From the NCBI GenBank assembly GCA_038040445.1, contig JBBPIG010000002.1:124001-188000 (forward strand): a stretch of 64,000 bases of DNA. The letters are read 5' to 3'. A program made the position numbers and the translations under genes. Shown here piece after piece: positions 25,716 through 34,853 of this stretch; within the stretch, counting starts at the first letter, position 1; the number at the start of each line of letters is the position of its first letter. The notes beneath the pieces were generated by a model that saw nothing but the letters and a program-made list of their open reading frames with translations, was not told where the DNA came from and did no database searches. Source of the stretch: Acidobacteriota bacterium. GTDB lineage: Bacteria > Acidobacteriota > Blastocatellia > UBA7656.

Positions 25716-27296
25716 ATGGGCGAGTACCTACTAACAATCATCATTTTGCTTCCGCTTGCCGGCGCGATTGCGTTGCTGCTAATCGGGCGAGGCGACAAAC
25801 CAAACGAAAGCGTCCTCAAATGGACGGCGCTTCTCTTCGCTCTCGCGACGTTCGCTGTCTCACTCGCGCTGCCGATCGGTTTCGACAAAGGCACAGGGCT
25901 TCAATTCGAAACAAACGTCGAATGGATCAATGCGTTCAAGCTGGGGGTTCGCTATCACGTCGCGATTGACGGCTTGAGCTTGTGGCTCGTCATCCTCACG
26001 ACGTTTCTGGTTCCGCTTGCGCTGCTATCATCGTGGAACTCGATCCACAAACGCCAGCGCGAGTTTCTCGCCGCGATGCTCGCGCTCGAGACGGGAATGC
26101 TCGGCGTATTCGTCGCGATGGATATGTTCCTGTTCTACCTCTTCTGGGAAGTCATGCTGGTCCCGATGTATTTTCTGATTGGAGTATGGGGCGGCGAGCG
26201 GCGCATATATGCGGCGCTGAAGTTCGTCATCTACACTGTGGTCGGTTCGCTGCTGATGCTTGCGGGCATCATCGCGCTTTATTGGCTGCACGGGAGTCAA
26301 ACGCTCAACTACACCTTTGACATCGCGACGATCACCAACGACGTCAGGACTCACGCCTTGATCCTGGACGCGACGACGCAGAGTTGGTTGTTCTGGGCGT
26401 TCGCGCTGGCGTTCTTAATAAAGGTCCCGCTTTTCCCTTTTCACACCTGGCTTCCGGACGCGCACGTTGAAGCACCAACCGCAGGCTCAGTGCTTCTGGC
26501 CGGCGTGCTGCTCAAGATGGGAACCTACGGCTTGATGCGATTCAACCTGCCGATCTTTCCGGACGCCTCGCATCAGTGGGCCGTGCTGATCTCTTCGCTC
26601 GCCGTAGTTGGAATCATCTACGGCGCGCTGGTGGCTATGGTCCAACCTGATCTGAAGAAGCTGGTCGCTTATTCATCCGTGAGCCATCTGGGTTTCGTCG
26701 TGCTGGGCATCTTTTCTTTCACCGATCAAGGCATGCAAGGCGCGTTGTATCAGATGCTCAATCACGGAGTCTCCACCGGCGCGCTGTTCCTCATGGTCGG
26801 GATGATCTACGACCGCCGGCACACGCGATTGATAGCCGAGTTCGGAGGCCTGGCCAACGTTATGCCGGTGTTCTCGACTTTCTTCATGATCGTAACCTTG
26901 TCGTCAATCGCGCTCCCGTTGCTGAACGGATTCGTTGGCGAGTTCCTGATCCTGATCGGCACGTTCACATCGACTCTGCTTCCGCACGCAAAGCTCTTCG
27001 CGTCGCTTGCTGCGCTCGGGATGATCCTCTCGGCGGTCTATATGTTGTGGATGTATCAGCGCGTTATCTTCGGCGAAGTTCGCAACACTTCCAACCTGAA
27101 GCTCGCCGATCTGGACTTCAGAGAGAAGCTGGTGCTCGCGCCGATTGTCGTATTGGTCATTGCGATGGGGGTGTATCCGGGCCTTTTCCTTTCACGCAGC
27201 AATCAGGCAATTCAATCAATCAAGGCGCGCGTCACCCCGGCTGCTGAGCTTGCCGCAGAAGCGAACCGCAACACGATCGTCATAGAAGAACGCTAA
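25716..27296 (+). CDS. nuoM: NADH-quinone oxidoreductase subunit M (antiporter-like)
   Basis: The 526-residue proton-pumping subunit has the family blocks MDMFLFYLFWEVMLVPMYFL with the conserved Glu, IKVPLFPFHTWLPDAHVEAP with the Lys and HxW of NuoM, KKLVAYSSVSHLGFVVLGIF, and LPLLNGFVGEFLILIG. About 14 helices are visible. Its stop TAA is directly followed by the nuoN ATG. Confidence 0.97.
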   Translation: MGEYLLTIIILLPLAGAIALLLIGRGDKPNESVLKWTALLFALATFAVSLALPIGFDKGTGLQFETNVEWINAFKLGVRYHVAIDGLSLWLVILTTFLVPLALLSSWNSIHKRQREFLAAMLALETGMLGVFVAMDMFLFYLFWEVMLVPMYFLIGVWGGERRIYAALKFVIYTVVGSLLMLAGIIALYWLHGSQTLNYTFDIATITNDVRTHALILDATTQSWLFWAFALAFLIKVPLFPFHTWLPDAHVEAPTAGSVLLAGVLLKMGTYGLMRFNLPIFPDASHQWAVLISSLAVVGIIYGALVAMVQPDLKKLVAYSSVSHLGFVVLGIFSFTDQGMQGALYQMLNHGVSTGALFLMVGMIYDRRHTRLIAEFGGLANVMPVFSTFFMIVTLSSIALPLLNGFVGEFLILIGTFTSTLLPHAKLFASLAALGMILSAVYMLWMYQRVIFGEVRNTSNLKLADLDFREKLVLAPIVVLVIAMGVYPGLFLSRSNQAIQSIKARVTPAAELAAEANRNTIVIEER

Positions 27297-28814
27297 ATGG
27301 AAAGCCTCGGAATCAACTATCACGCGATCCTGCCTGAGACGATCACGGCCTCGGTTGCGGTGCTCATAATGATGATCGACGCGCTGGCTCGCAAGATCGA
27401 ACGCCGAGTCGCGGGCGCCGTGTCGCTGCTGGGATTGATCGCAGCCGCCGTCGCAGTCGTCAGCCTTTGGGGACGCAACGGCGAGAGTTCTTTCAAGGGC
27501 ATGATCATCACCGATGATTTTCGGCTCTTCTTCGCGATGATCTTTCTGATAGTGACGTTCCTGACCGTGTTGATATCGCTTCGCTGGGTAGAAGACGAAT
27601 CGCTTCCGGCAGGCGAGTACTTCGCGCTGCTGATGTTTGCAACGACGGGCATGCTTTTCATGTCGGCGGCGAACGATCTGGTGATGATCTTCCTGGGGCT
27701 CGAGATCACCTCGATATCGACTTATGTGTTGTGCGGTTATCGTCGCCGCGATCTGCGCTCGAACGAGTCGGCTATGAAGTACTTCATCCTCGGCTCTTTC
27801 TCGACGGCGTTCCTGCTGTACGGGATCGCGTTCGTCTACGGCGCGACATTCAACCCTGCCGCCAACCCGGTTGCTACCACGAATCTACAACTCATAAAGG
27901 AGCGGATCGCATCGCCGGGGCAGTTATTCTCAGGGCCAATGCTGCTGGCGGGAGCGGCGATGATGATCGTCGGTTTCGGCTTCAAAGTCGCGGCCGCTCC
28001 GTTCCACGTGTGGTCACCCGACGTGTACGAAGGCGCGCCAACACCGGTCACCGCGTTTCTCTCGACCGGCTCGAAGGCCGCTGCGTTCGCGTCGTTCTCC
28101 CGAGTGTTCATACTGACGTTCGCGGCTATGCCGTTCGCACTAAGCACCGGAGCCTTGCACACTTTGCAGTCAGCCGCGACAGACGCGCTCGTCGTAATGG
28201 CGATACTGACGATGACGATTGGCAATCTGGTAGCGATCGTCCAGAGCAACATCAAGCGCATGCTCGCCTACTCGTCAATCGCGCACGCGGGTTACGCGCT
28301 GATCGGGATTGTCGCGGGCGATTGGCGAGCGGTCGCGTTTTACCTTCTGAGCTACGTGCTGATCAACATCGGCGCCTTCGGAGTCATCGAGCTGATCGCG
28401 CGCCGCGGCGACAAACGGGTCGAGATTAGTGACTACGCGGGAATCGGATTTCAGTCGCTGGGATTGTCGGGCGCGCTGTCGCTGTTTCTGTTGAGTCTGG
28501 CCGGCATCCCGCTCACCGGCGGATTCGTCGCAAAGCTTCTGGTCTTCAAGTCGGCCTGGGCGGGAGGCTTTCACGTCCTTGTGGTGATCGCCGTCATCAA
28601 CAGCGCGATCTCGTGGTACTACTATTTGCGTGTGATTGTAGCAATGTTCTTCGCCGAGCCGGCAACCGGTTTCAAAGCGCCGCGGGTCGCCCGATCGATG
28701 GCTGCAGCGATAGTGTTGGCACTGCTCGGGACTCTCTATCTTGGTATTCTGCCCGGCCGAGTGCTGGATACGCTCGAACACGCGCGCGACCAGATGTCGC
28801 AGGCGCGAAAGTGA
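27297..28814 (+). CDS. nuoN: NADH-quinone oxidoreductase subunit N (antiporter-like)
   Basis: NuoN is the third antiporter-like pump of complex I. The 505-residue protein has DLVMIFLGLEITSISTYVLC with the key Glu, GFKVAAAPFHVWSPDVYEGA with the conserved Lys, AFLSTGSKAAAFASF, and NIKRMLAYSSIAHAGYALIG. It starts with no gap after nuoM, so the two are translationally coupled. It ends the operon; repetitive DNA follows. Confidence 0.97.
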   Translation: MESLGINYHAILPETITASVAVLIMMIDALARKIERRVAGAVSLLGLIAAAVAVVSLWGRNGESSFKGMIITDDFRLFFAMIFLIVTFLTVLISLRWVEDESLPAGEYFALLMFATTGMLFMSAANDLVMIFLGLEITSISTYVLCGYRRRDLRSNESAMKYFILGSFSTAFLLYGIAFVYGATFNPAANPVATTNLQLIKERIASPGQLFSGPMLLAGAAMMIVGFGFKVAAAPFHVWSPDVYEGAPTPVTAFLSTGSKAAAFASFSRVFILTFAAMPFALSTGALHTLQSAATDALVVMAILTMTIGNLVAIVQSNIKRMLAYSSIAHAGYALIGIVAGDWRAVAFYLLSYVLINIGAFGVIELIARRGDKRVEISDYAGIGFQSLGLSGALSLFLLSLAGIPLTGGFVAKLLVFKSAWAGGFHVLVVIAVINSAISWYYYLRVIVAMFFAEPATGFKAPRVARSMAAAIVLALLGTLYLGILPGRVLDTLEHARDQMSQARK

Positions 28815-28877
28815 ATCTGCGCGCGTCGCGAGTGGCGACTCCTCGACTCGCTCTCACAAGTTGGACGCGCACAGGCT

Positions 28878-28980
28878 CAAGCTCGCGGTCGGGAAGGGCG
28901 GCTTGCCCCCGCTCTTGGGCAGAGCAAAGTATCCCTTGAAGCGGAGCGGGGGCAAGCCACCCTTCCCGACCGCGAGCTTG
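28878..28980. repeat. 37-bp inverted repeat downstream of nuoN (element C)
   Basis: Arms 28878-28914 and 28944-28980 match with one mismatch in 37 bases. The core reads GCGGTCGGGAAGGGCGGCTT. It lies 63 bases after the nuoN stop and could help terminate or stabilise the nuo transcript. Arm length and identity are higher than needed for a terminator, which suggests a dispersed element. Confidence 0.88.
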
Positions 28981-29075
28981 AGAAAGGCGTCGGTAGCTTC
29001 CCAACCCCGAACTGGATTGAGAGAGGTGTCGGTAACTTCCCTACCCCGAGCTTGAGAAAGGCGACGGTAGCTTTG
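28974..29075. repeat. Three imperfect tandem copies of a unit of about 38 bp
   Basis: The unit GAGCTTGAGAAAGGCGTCGG... recurs with changes beginning near 28974, 29011 and 29050. Common pieces are TTGAGA(A/G)AGG and CGGTA(G/A)CTTCCC(A/T)ACCCCGA. The first copy shares its beginning with the right arm of element C. The 315-base stretch between nuoN and the next gene is made up mostly of this and element C. Confidence 0.75.
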
Positions 29076-29129
29076 AACTCAGCCGGTGAAGACAAACAAG
29101 CTCTTGATGCAGACAAACAAGCTAACTCG

Positions 29130-29681
29130 ATGAAAACTGAACCGACAATCATTGAATCAATCGACGGCCATCTCTCGCGCCGTGTTCGCCCGGTTAAGGC
29201 CGAAGACATCGCCTCCGAGGTAGCTCAACAACTCGGCGATCTGTGCATCACTTCCATTTACCGCGACAAAGTCCGCTCTCAGAGAACGCGGCAGTACGAG
29301 CTGCGCGCGCCGGTAAAGAAGTCGTCCGTGGATGTGCTTCATACTTTGCTGGGCATCGAGCTCAAGGTTGGCAACCGCAGACTTCTCTGCCCCGATCTGG
29401 CAACGGCCAGGTATTTGTCGGTGTTCGCCCGGCTCGGCTGCGAGGTGATCGCCGTTCCCTATGACATAACTCAGATATCGTTGATTGCCGATGAGCTTGA
29501 AGCGAGCTGGCATCGGATGATGCTTTTGATCGATCACTGGACGGACGGGCGCAGCGAACGCCTGCGCGCCACGGTTCGGCGGCGGTTGATCGCCGACACT
29601 CGAGCGACTATCGCGCTGCTGGGCGCGGGGTCGAGGTTCCCTGAATTCAATCAGCCCACACGCCAGCGCCCTAGACGATGA
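29130..29681 (+). CDS. Hypothetical protein
   Basis: The 183-residue protein is not recognised. It has a mixed alpha/beta pattern (VDVLHTLLGIELKVGNRRLL, then DLATARYLSVFARLGCEVIA and VPYDITQISLIADELE) and an Arg-rich C-terminal part (SERLRATVRRRLIADTRATI). No signal peptide or membrane segment is seen. ATG 29130 was chosen because the reading upstream runs into tandem-repeat DNA. It has the neighbours' codon pattern, so it is probably a real gene. Confidence 0.7.
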   Translation: MKTEPTIIESIDGHLSRRVRPVKAEDIASEVAQQLGDLCITSIYRDKVRSQRTRQYELRAPVKKSSVDVLHTLLGIELKVGNRRLLCPDLATARYLSVFARLGCEVIAVPYDITQISLIADELEASWHRMMLLIDHWTDGRSERLRATVRRRLIADTRATIALLGAGSRFPEFNQPTRQRPRR

Positions 29682-29780
29682 CCGCGCAGCGTGGCCTTGA
29701 GCGCCCGCCACCTCCTGTCTTGACCCTGACGGCCGCCTGGTGCAGCATTAATGCCGTCACTCTCAAGCGGGAAACGAACA

Positions 29781-30194
29781 ATGTACGACGAAGAACCTGA
29801 AGAGGTCAGAGTGTTTACTCTGAGCGAAGCTCGCAGTCTGATACCGCGCCTGCGCAAGCTGCTGGCGCGCGTCATTAGAGAGCGCGAAGCGCTGCTGGAT
29901 ATGCGCGTCGAGATCGATCTGGCGAGAGAAAAGGCCAGCGAGGGCGGCGGTGGCAGTCTGCAGGGTCCAGCCTATCTTGCTCACATGATCGCGTTCAGTG
30001 AAGTCATTCAGGAGATTGAATACCTCGGCGTACATGTCAAAGACTTCCGCACCGGCCTGGTAGATTTCCCTTTCGATCGCGATGGGCGCATCGTGTACCT
30101 GTGCTGGAAACCCGACGAGGATGAAATAGGCTGGTGGCACGAGACCGATGGTGGATTTGGCGGCCGGCAGCCGCTCACCGATGAGTTTGACTGA
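29781..30194 (+). CDS. DUF2203 family protein
   Basis: The 137-residue protein matches the DUF2203 pattern: FTLSEARSLIPRLRKLLARV at the start, a helical middle, VHVKDFRTGLVDFPFDRDGR, and the final motif VYLCWKPDEDEIGWWHETDG. The function of the family is unknown; the Cys, Trp and His in the last motif may bind a metal or ligand. ATG 29781 gives the family start; an in-frame ATG at 29751 is possible. Confidence 0.85.
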   Translation: MYDEEPEEVRVFTLSEARSLIPRLRKLLARVIREREALLDMRVEIDLAREKASEGGGGSLQGPAYLAHMIAFSEVIQEIEYLGVHVKDFRTGLVDFPFDRDGRIVYLCWKPDEDEIGWWHETDGGFGGRQPLTDEFD

Positions 30195-30298
30195 TCGCAG
30201 AATTCTCTAGTTCCATCTTCATTTTCATTCACCGGCGACTCTGATGAACCGTGAGCCATCACGTGTACTCGTTGAGAGTCTTGTTCTGCGCGCTTGGA

Positions 30299-32233
30299 TT
30301 ACGGGGCCGCGGGAAGGATGATTTCAAAGGTGGTGCCCACACCGACCTGGCTATCAAAGCGGATCTCTCCGCCGTGAAGCTGCACTGCGCGGAACGCTTG
30401 AGCCAGCCCGATGCCGGTACCGCCTTTCTTTGTGGTGTAGTAGAGATTGAATATCCGTTCCTGATCTTCGGGAGCGATTCCGATGCCCCGGTCGGTTATG
30501 GCTATTCGCGCCGAACCATCGTCGCCGCGCGACGTCGCTACTTTCAGGGGACCGCCCTCGGACATCGCCTGACAGCCGTTAATGATTACGTTGAGCAGCG
30601 TTTGCGTGAGCAGGTCGGCGTCCCCTTTTATCACAAGCGGGCCCGGATCGAGATGCTTGTTGATCGTCACTCCGCGCCCCTGCGCCTCGGTAGAAGCCAG
30701 CGCGATAACCTGGCTAACAATCGTATTCAGATCGATGGGCTGCAGATGAACCTCGACCGGTCCGGTGAAGTTGAGGAAGGTCTGCACGACTCGATCGAGT
30801 CGTTTGATCTCGGAGTCTAGTATTTCTAGCTGGGGTCTGGGATCCGAGTGTCCCGACTCGAGCTTTGAACGAAGAATCTCCAGGTGAATTACCATCGCGT
30901 TGAGCGGGTTCTTGACCTCGTGGGCGATGCCCGACGTGATGCGCCCGAGATCGGCCAGCTTTTTCGCCAGGTCCCATTGGGACTCGAGCTTTTGAAACGA
31001 CTCGTAGTCGCGCATGCTGACGAGCGCACCCACGGGTTCACCGGCGTCCTCGATATACTGGACGGAAGCCAGAAGTTGGCGAGGATGCGGGGTGCCGGGA
31101 AGGTGCAGAGTCGTTCGCGCTATCGACCTCCTCTCGGCGAAGGCGCGTTCTATGGTCACGACCAGGGGATGATCTGCGCCAAGCGTCTCGTCTATGGGCA
31201 GCCCGCTGAGCTCAATATCATCAAGCCCCAATGTCTGTTCCGCGTCGGGGCTGGCGAGGATCACGCGGCCCTCGCGGTTTATCATAAGCAGCCGCTCCTC
31301 TAGGTGGCTTACCACCTGGCGCAAGCGGCCTCTCATTATTTCCAATTCGCTTCGTTCGCCGGCAAGCCGCTCGCCCAGTTGTCTGAGCCGCGAAGTCACC
31401 CCGGTCACCGTTTGGTCTCGGGGTGAATCGCTGATGGTTCCGGGCTCGTCTATTAGTCCCAATCGATCGATGCTGGTCGATATCGCCTCGAGAGGCTTCA
31501 GGAGCAGGTTCGCCGAGCTGATCGCGACAATGGCGGCTCCGACAATTGCCAACAACCCGATAATCAAATTGGTCTTCACCGGAGAGCCCAGCTCACGCTG
31601 AACACCAGCCGCAGACACGCCTACATGAAGCTCGGCAGCAAAGGAGCCCTCACCCTCCAGCCGCTTGTGATACTCGTAAATGGGCGGACCAAGCAACACT
31701 CGAGCTAGCTGAACGTAACCGCTCTGATCGGCCAAACGGTCAAGGTTAGGGCGGTCAGTCGGTACGTCGCCTATCATGTACCGGTTAGCCGCCAACTCAT
31801 GCCGTCCCTCGGCGTCGGTGATTATCTCACCGCTAACATTGGTTACATAAAGGTAAGCGATTGTGCGCGAGCTGACGATCGTTGACTCCATCAGCCCCCG
31901 CACACCGGAGTGTTCGCTAGCGAGCGCGGCATAGTCATTCGAATGATCGGCAGCGCTGTTGTGCGCAAGCTCCTGCCTTACGGCGTATTCAATCTGGCGC
32001 GATAACTGGCGCGCCTCTTCCTGCGTGCGGCTGACGATCACCCCCGTCAAGTGCGCGATGTTAACCGCAGTCGTGAGCACGACTACGAGCGCTACAAGCA
32101 GGGTTATCAGGGCAATCTGGCGAGCGCGGACACCCAGCTTCAGCCAGGGTGAACCGGGCGCCTGCTCCGTGATTCCGGCCTCCGCCTGGTCGGTGTGCTG
32201 TAGATGTTCCTGAACGGTTACTGTCGTCGCCAT
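30299..32233 (-). CDS. Membrane sensor histidine kinase with PAS domain (NtrB/ZraS type)
   Basis: The 644-residue sensor has a membrane helix (about 39-66), an extracellular sensing domain (about 67-220, Cache-like), a second helix (about 222-245), a linker, a PAS domain (about 310-410), HisKA with the phosphorylated His in SGIAHEVKNPLNAM (about H438), and a HATPase_c domain with NVIINGCQAM, DRGIGIAPED and GTGIGLAQAF. It follows its sigma-54 response regulator by 36 bases on the same strand. Ligand unknown. Confidence 0.94.
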   Translation of the reverse strand: MATTVTVQEHLQHTDQAEAGITEQAPGSPWLKLGVRARQIALITLLVALVVVLTTAVNIAHLTGVIVSRTQEEARQLSRQIEYAVRQELAHNSAADHSNDYAALASEHSGVRGLMESTIVSSRTIAYLYVTNVSGEIITDAEGRHELAANRYMIGDVPTDRPNLDRLADQSGYVQLARVLLGPPIYEYHKRLEGEGSFAAELHVGVSAAGVQRELGSPVKTNLIIGLLAIVGAAIVAISSANLLLKPLEAISTSIDRLGLIDEPGTISDSPRDQTVTGVTSRLRQLGERLAGERSELEIMRGRLRQVVSHLEERLLMINREGRVILASPDAEQTLGLDDIELSGLPIDETLGADHPLVVTIERAFAERRSIARTTLHLPGTPHPRQLLASVQYIEDAGEPVGALVSMRDYESFQKLESQWDLAKKLADLGRITSGIAHEVKNPLNAMVIHLEILRSKLESGHSDPRPQLEILDSEIKRLDRVVQTFLNFTGPVEVHLQPIDLNTIVSQVIALASTEAQGRGVTINKHLDPGPLVIKGDADLLTQTLLNVIINGCQAMSEGGPLKVATSRGDDGSARIAITDRGIGIAPEDQERIFNLYYTTKKGGTGIGLAQAFRAVQLHGGEIRFDSQVGVGTTFEIILPAAP

Positions 32234-32269
32234 GTTTGTACGAGACGATTCGAGTTTAAGGATCCGCGC

Positions 32270-33652
32270 CTACCCTTCCTCTTTTATCAGACCGGCCTCT
32301 CTATACGCCTTCAACTTGTTGTGAAGTGTCTTGAGGCTGATGTGCAAAGTTTCAGCAGTTCGCGTCTTATTGTATTCGGTGCGAGCAAGAGTGCTGAGTA
32401 TCACTCGCCGCTCGACTTCTTCAAGGGGCATGCCGATCGGTATCATCACGGCGTCGGCGGTAGGTGAGGGTTCCTGGCCGGTGATGTGAAAAGGCAGATG
32501 GCGCTGCTCTATTTGTTCTCCGTCGCAAATCACAACCGCGCGTTCGATCACGTTGCGAAGCTCGCGAACGTTGCCGGGCCAATGATAACTCAGCAGCGTC
32601 TCCATTCCCTCTTGGGATATGAGTCGCGCCGCCTTGTTATGCCGCTTGCTCAGCTCGTCGATCATGTGCTGAACGAGCAGCGGAACATCGTCGCGGTGAT
32701 CACGCAACGCCGGAAGCTTGATTGTAATTACGTTCAATCGGTACAGCAAGTCCTCTCTCAGAGTGCTTTGCTGGACTGCCTTCACGGGGTCTTTGTTGGT
32801 CGCCGCGATCACGCGCACATCAACGCTGACCTCTTTAGTTGAGCCGAGCCTCCACACTTTCTTGTCTTCAAGCACGCGCAGGAGTTTTGCTTGAAGAAGA
32901 AACGGCATATCGGCGATCTCGTCCAGCAGCAGCGTGCCGTTGTTAGCCAGCTCGAAGCAGCCTATGCGCCGGTTAGCCGCGCCGGTGAATGCGCCTTTCT
33001 CGTGACCGAACAACTCTGACTCCATCAACGTTTCGGGCACCGCTGCGCAGTTGATGGCGATAAAGGGTTGGTTAGCCCTCGGGCTGAGCTTGTGAAGCGT
33101 GCGCGCAACCATCTCCTTGCCGGTGCCTGATTCGCCGGTGATAAGCACCGACACCGCGCTAGGAGCCACCTGCTCGACTACGGTATAGACCGCGCGCATT
33201 GCGTCGGATGCCCCAACCATATCGCCGAACGCGCCGTACTGGCGAAGCTGACGGCGAAGCAATTCGTTCTCACGTCGCGCGCTGCTGTACTCGGCGGCTT
33301 TCCTCAGCACAAGCTGAAGCCTGCGCATGTCAATGGGTTTCTCAAAATAGTAGAAAGCGCCTTCGTCTTTGACAGAGCGGATAGCCGCGTCAACAGAACC
33401 TTGACCGGTCAGCAGAATCACCGAGGTCTCCGGGTGCTCCGTTCTGAGATGAGCCAGCAGCTTGAATCCGTCAAGGTTTGGCATCACCACATCGGTGATA
33501 ACAACGTGAGGAGCGAAGCTCTCAACATGCTCGACAGCCTCGCGCCCATCGGCGGCAGTGTCTGTCGCGTAGCCCCATCTGGCGACTACTTCGCTGAGAC
33601 CCTGCCGCGCGGGTTCCTCATCGTCCACTATGAGCACGCGCTGGTCGGACAT
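32270..33652 (-). CDS. Sigma-54-dependent response regulator (NtrC/AtoC family)
   Basis: The 460-residue protein has a receiver domain (about 5-118; acidic VDDEEP, phosphorylated Asp54 in VITDVVMPN, Lys in FEKPID), an AAA+ domain (about 140-370; Walker [10 protein letters not shown], the sigma-54 contact loop GAFTGA, and [20 protein letters not shown]) and a Fis-type helix-turn-helix at the end ([20 protein letters not shown]). With the downstream kinase it forms a complete two-component system that would activate -24/-12 promoters. Confidence 0.96.
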   Translation of the reverse strand: MSDQRVLIVDDEEPARQGLSEVVARWGYATDTAADGREAVEHVESFAPHVVITDVVMPNLDGFKLLAHLRTEHPETSVILLTGQGSVDAAIRSVKDEGAFYYFEKPIDMRRLQLVLRKAAEYSSARRENELLRRQLRQYGAFGDMVGASDAMRAVYTVVEQVAPSAVSVLITGESGTGKEMVARTLHKLSPRANQPFIAINCAAVPETLMESELFGHEKGAFTGAANRRIGCFELANNGTLLLDEIADMPFLLQAKLLRVLEDKKVWRLGSTKEVSVDVRVIAATNKDPVKAVQQSTLREDLLYRLNVITIKLPALRDHRDDVPLLVQHMIDELSKRHNKAARLISQEGMETLLSYHWPGNVRELRNVIERAVVICDGEQIEQRHLPFHITGQEPSPTADAVMIPIGMPLEEVERRVILSTLARTEYNKTRTAETLHISLKTLHNKLKAYREAGLIKEEG

Positions 33653-33770
33653 ATCGAGAGTCTAGCACAGGAATGCAAGACGATATCTATAGAGGCGGGT
33701 GAGGTCCGCGTTGTTCTTCGTTCAACAGTTTCGAACAATGCCGGCCGCATACTGGCAGGCGTTATCTGAC

Positions 33771-34142
33771 CTACTGCTCGTCAAAGGCCCATCGCTCGAT
33801 GAGAACATCCATCTGGCCTCCGCAGACCATGCCTTCGGCATCTTCGTATTCGTCATTCAAATTGAAGTGATAGATGTCGGTCTGGCCTGTGCGCAGCACT
33901 TCGTGCGCTTCAGCCCAGATATCTGCTTCAACACACCCACCGCCCACCGTCCCGATGAATGAGCCGTCGTCAAATATCACTATCTTCGCGCCAACCTGTT
34001 GAGGCGTTGACCCGCGCGTCTTTACAACGGTTGCCATCGCGGCACGCGCGCCTTGCTCAAGCCGTCGTTTCATCTCGGTGTAGATTTCCCCGGCGCTCAG
34101 CGAGCGTCCTGGGACAGTGTTGATATGGTCAGCCTCGGCCAT
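33771..34142 (-). CDS. XdhC/CoxI family protein, N-terminal domain only
   Basis: The 123-residue protein has RAAMATVVKTRGSTPQQVGA, FIGTVGGGCVEADIW and EGMVCGGQMDVLIERW, the pattern of the first domain of XdhC/CoxI proteins, which insert or sulfurate molybdenum cofactors for xanthine dehydrogenase or CO dehydrogenase. The Rossmann-type C-terminal domain is absent, which is also seen in split CoxI forms. ATG 34142 was chosen over an upstream in-frame start because the added residues are not conserved. No molybdoenzyme gene lies nearby. Confidence 0.85.
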   Translation of the reverse strand: MAEADHINTVPGRSLSAGEIYTEMKRRLEQGARAAMATVVKTRGSTPQQVGAKIVIFDDGSFIGTVGGGCVEADIWAEAHEVLRTGQTDIYHFNLNDEYEDAEGMVCGGQMDVLIERWAFDEQ

Positions 34143-34444
34143 GGTTAGATTCCTGAGCTTTGACGTGATCATAGTTGTAACGCAAATCTGCCGAGAAGGC
34201 GAGGAAGCAAAGGCGTGATTCTCGATGCGTGGCCGGTGAGTGGTGACTCGAGATGCCACTTCCCGGCCCTGCGATCTGGCGCTCTACCAGGTATGAAGCA
34301 TTTCTCAATAAGAATTCTAGGTGCAATGATTCAGTAATTATAGTAGAATGCCGCCCGATGGGGTGGCACACATCACCCCAGCCGCGATTGGTTGCGACGG
34401 CCATAGAGTTTCATTCGAACATGTACGAGAATGCGGTTGGGAGG
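34143..34444. other. Intergenic region between xdhC-like and CxC-protein genes
   Basis: This AT-richer stretch holds no convincing gene. A perfect -10 hexamer TATAAT reads leftward at 34342-34337 but has no clear -35 partner. A 7-bp stem (TGGGGTG/CACCCCA, 34359-34380) has no U-tract. Confidence 0.4.
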
Positions 34445-34795
34445 TTATGCCCGCAATCTAGTCCATAAGAAGAAAGCAAGCGCCAGCAAAAGCGCGCCTG
34501 AGCCAAAGTCAAGGTCAGGCAACGCTTCCGGTATTGGAATAGCGCCCGGATTCAAAGAATCATTAGCTTGATCCGACACCGGCATGGCGCGTTGACCCCC
34601 AGGTACTTCACCGGGGTCGCAGATGCAACCCGGCGTGCTGCCGCCGCACTCGCACCAGCCGCCCACGATAACGTGACCGGCAAGAGCGACCGATTGAAAG
34701 GCAACGGCGCCTTTCTGGCCACTCGCACCGGATGGTGAATTGAGGATTGGAAGAACTAACAGGCAAACTGCTGTGAGCAATAGTTTCTTGGCCAA
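34445..34795 (-). CDS. Small secreted CxC-motif protein with C-terminal hydrophobic anchor
   Basis: The 116-residue protein starts at a TTG preceded by a near-perfect AAGGAGG, which decides the start. It has a signal peptide (KKLLLTAVCLLVLPIL, about 3-18), a compact centre with paired cysteines (WCECGGSTPGCICDPGE, about C48, C50, C57, C59), a Pro/Asp-rich linker and a final hydrophobic helix with a basic end (SGALLLALAFFLWTRLRA). This resembles sorting-tail or tail-anchored envelope proteins. The family is unknown to me; the cysteines could bind metal or form two disulfides. Confidence 0.75.
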   Translation of the reverse strand: MAKKLLLTAVCLLVLPILNSPSGASGQKGAVAFQSVALAGHVIVGGWCECGGSTPGCICDPGEVPGGQRAMPVSDQANDSLNPGAIPIPEALPDLDFGSGALLLALAFFLWTRLRA

Positions 34796-34853
34796 CTTAT
34801 CGTCCTCCTTAGCGGAATTTGCCGAATCGCGTACTGCACGCGGCCATGGATCA

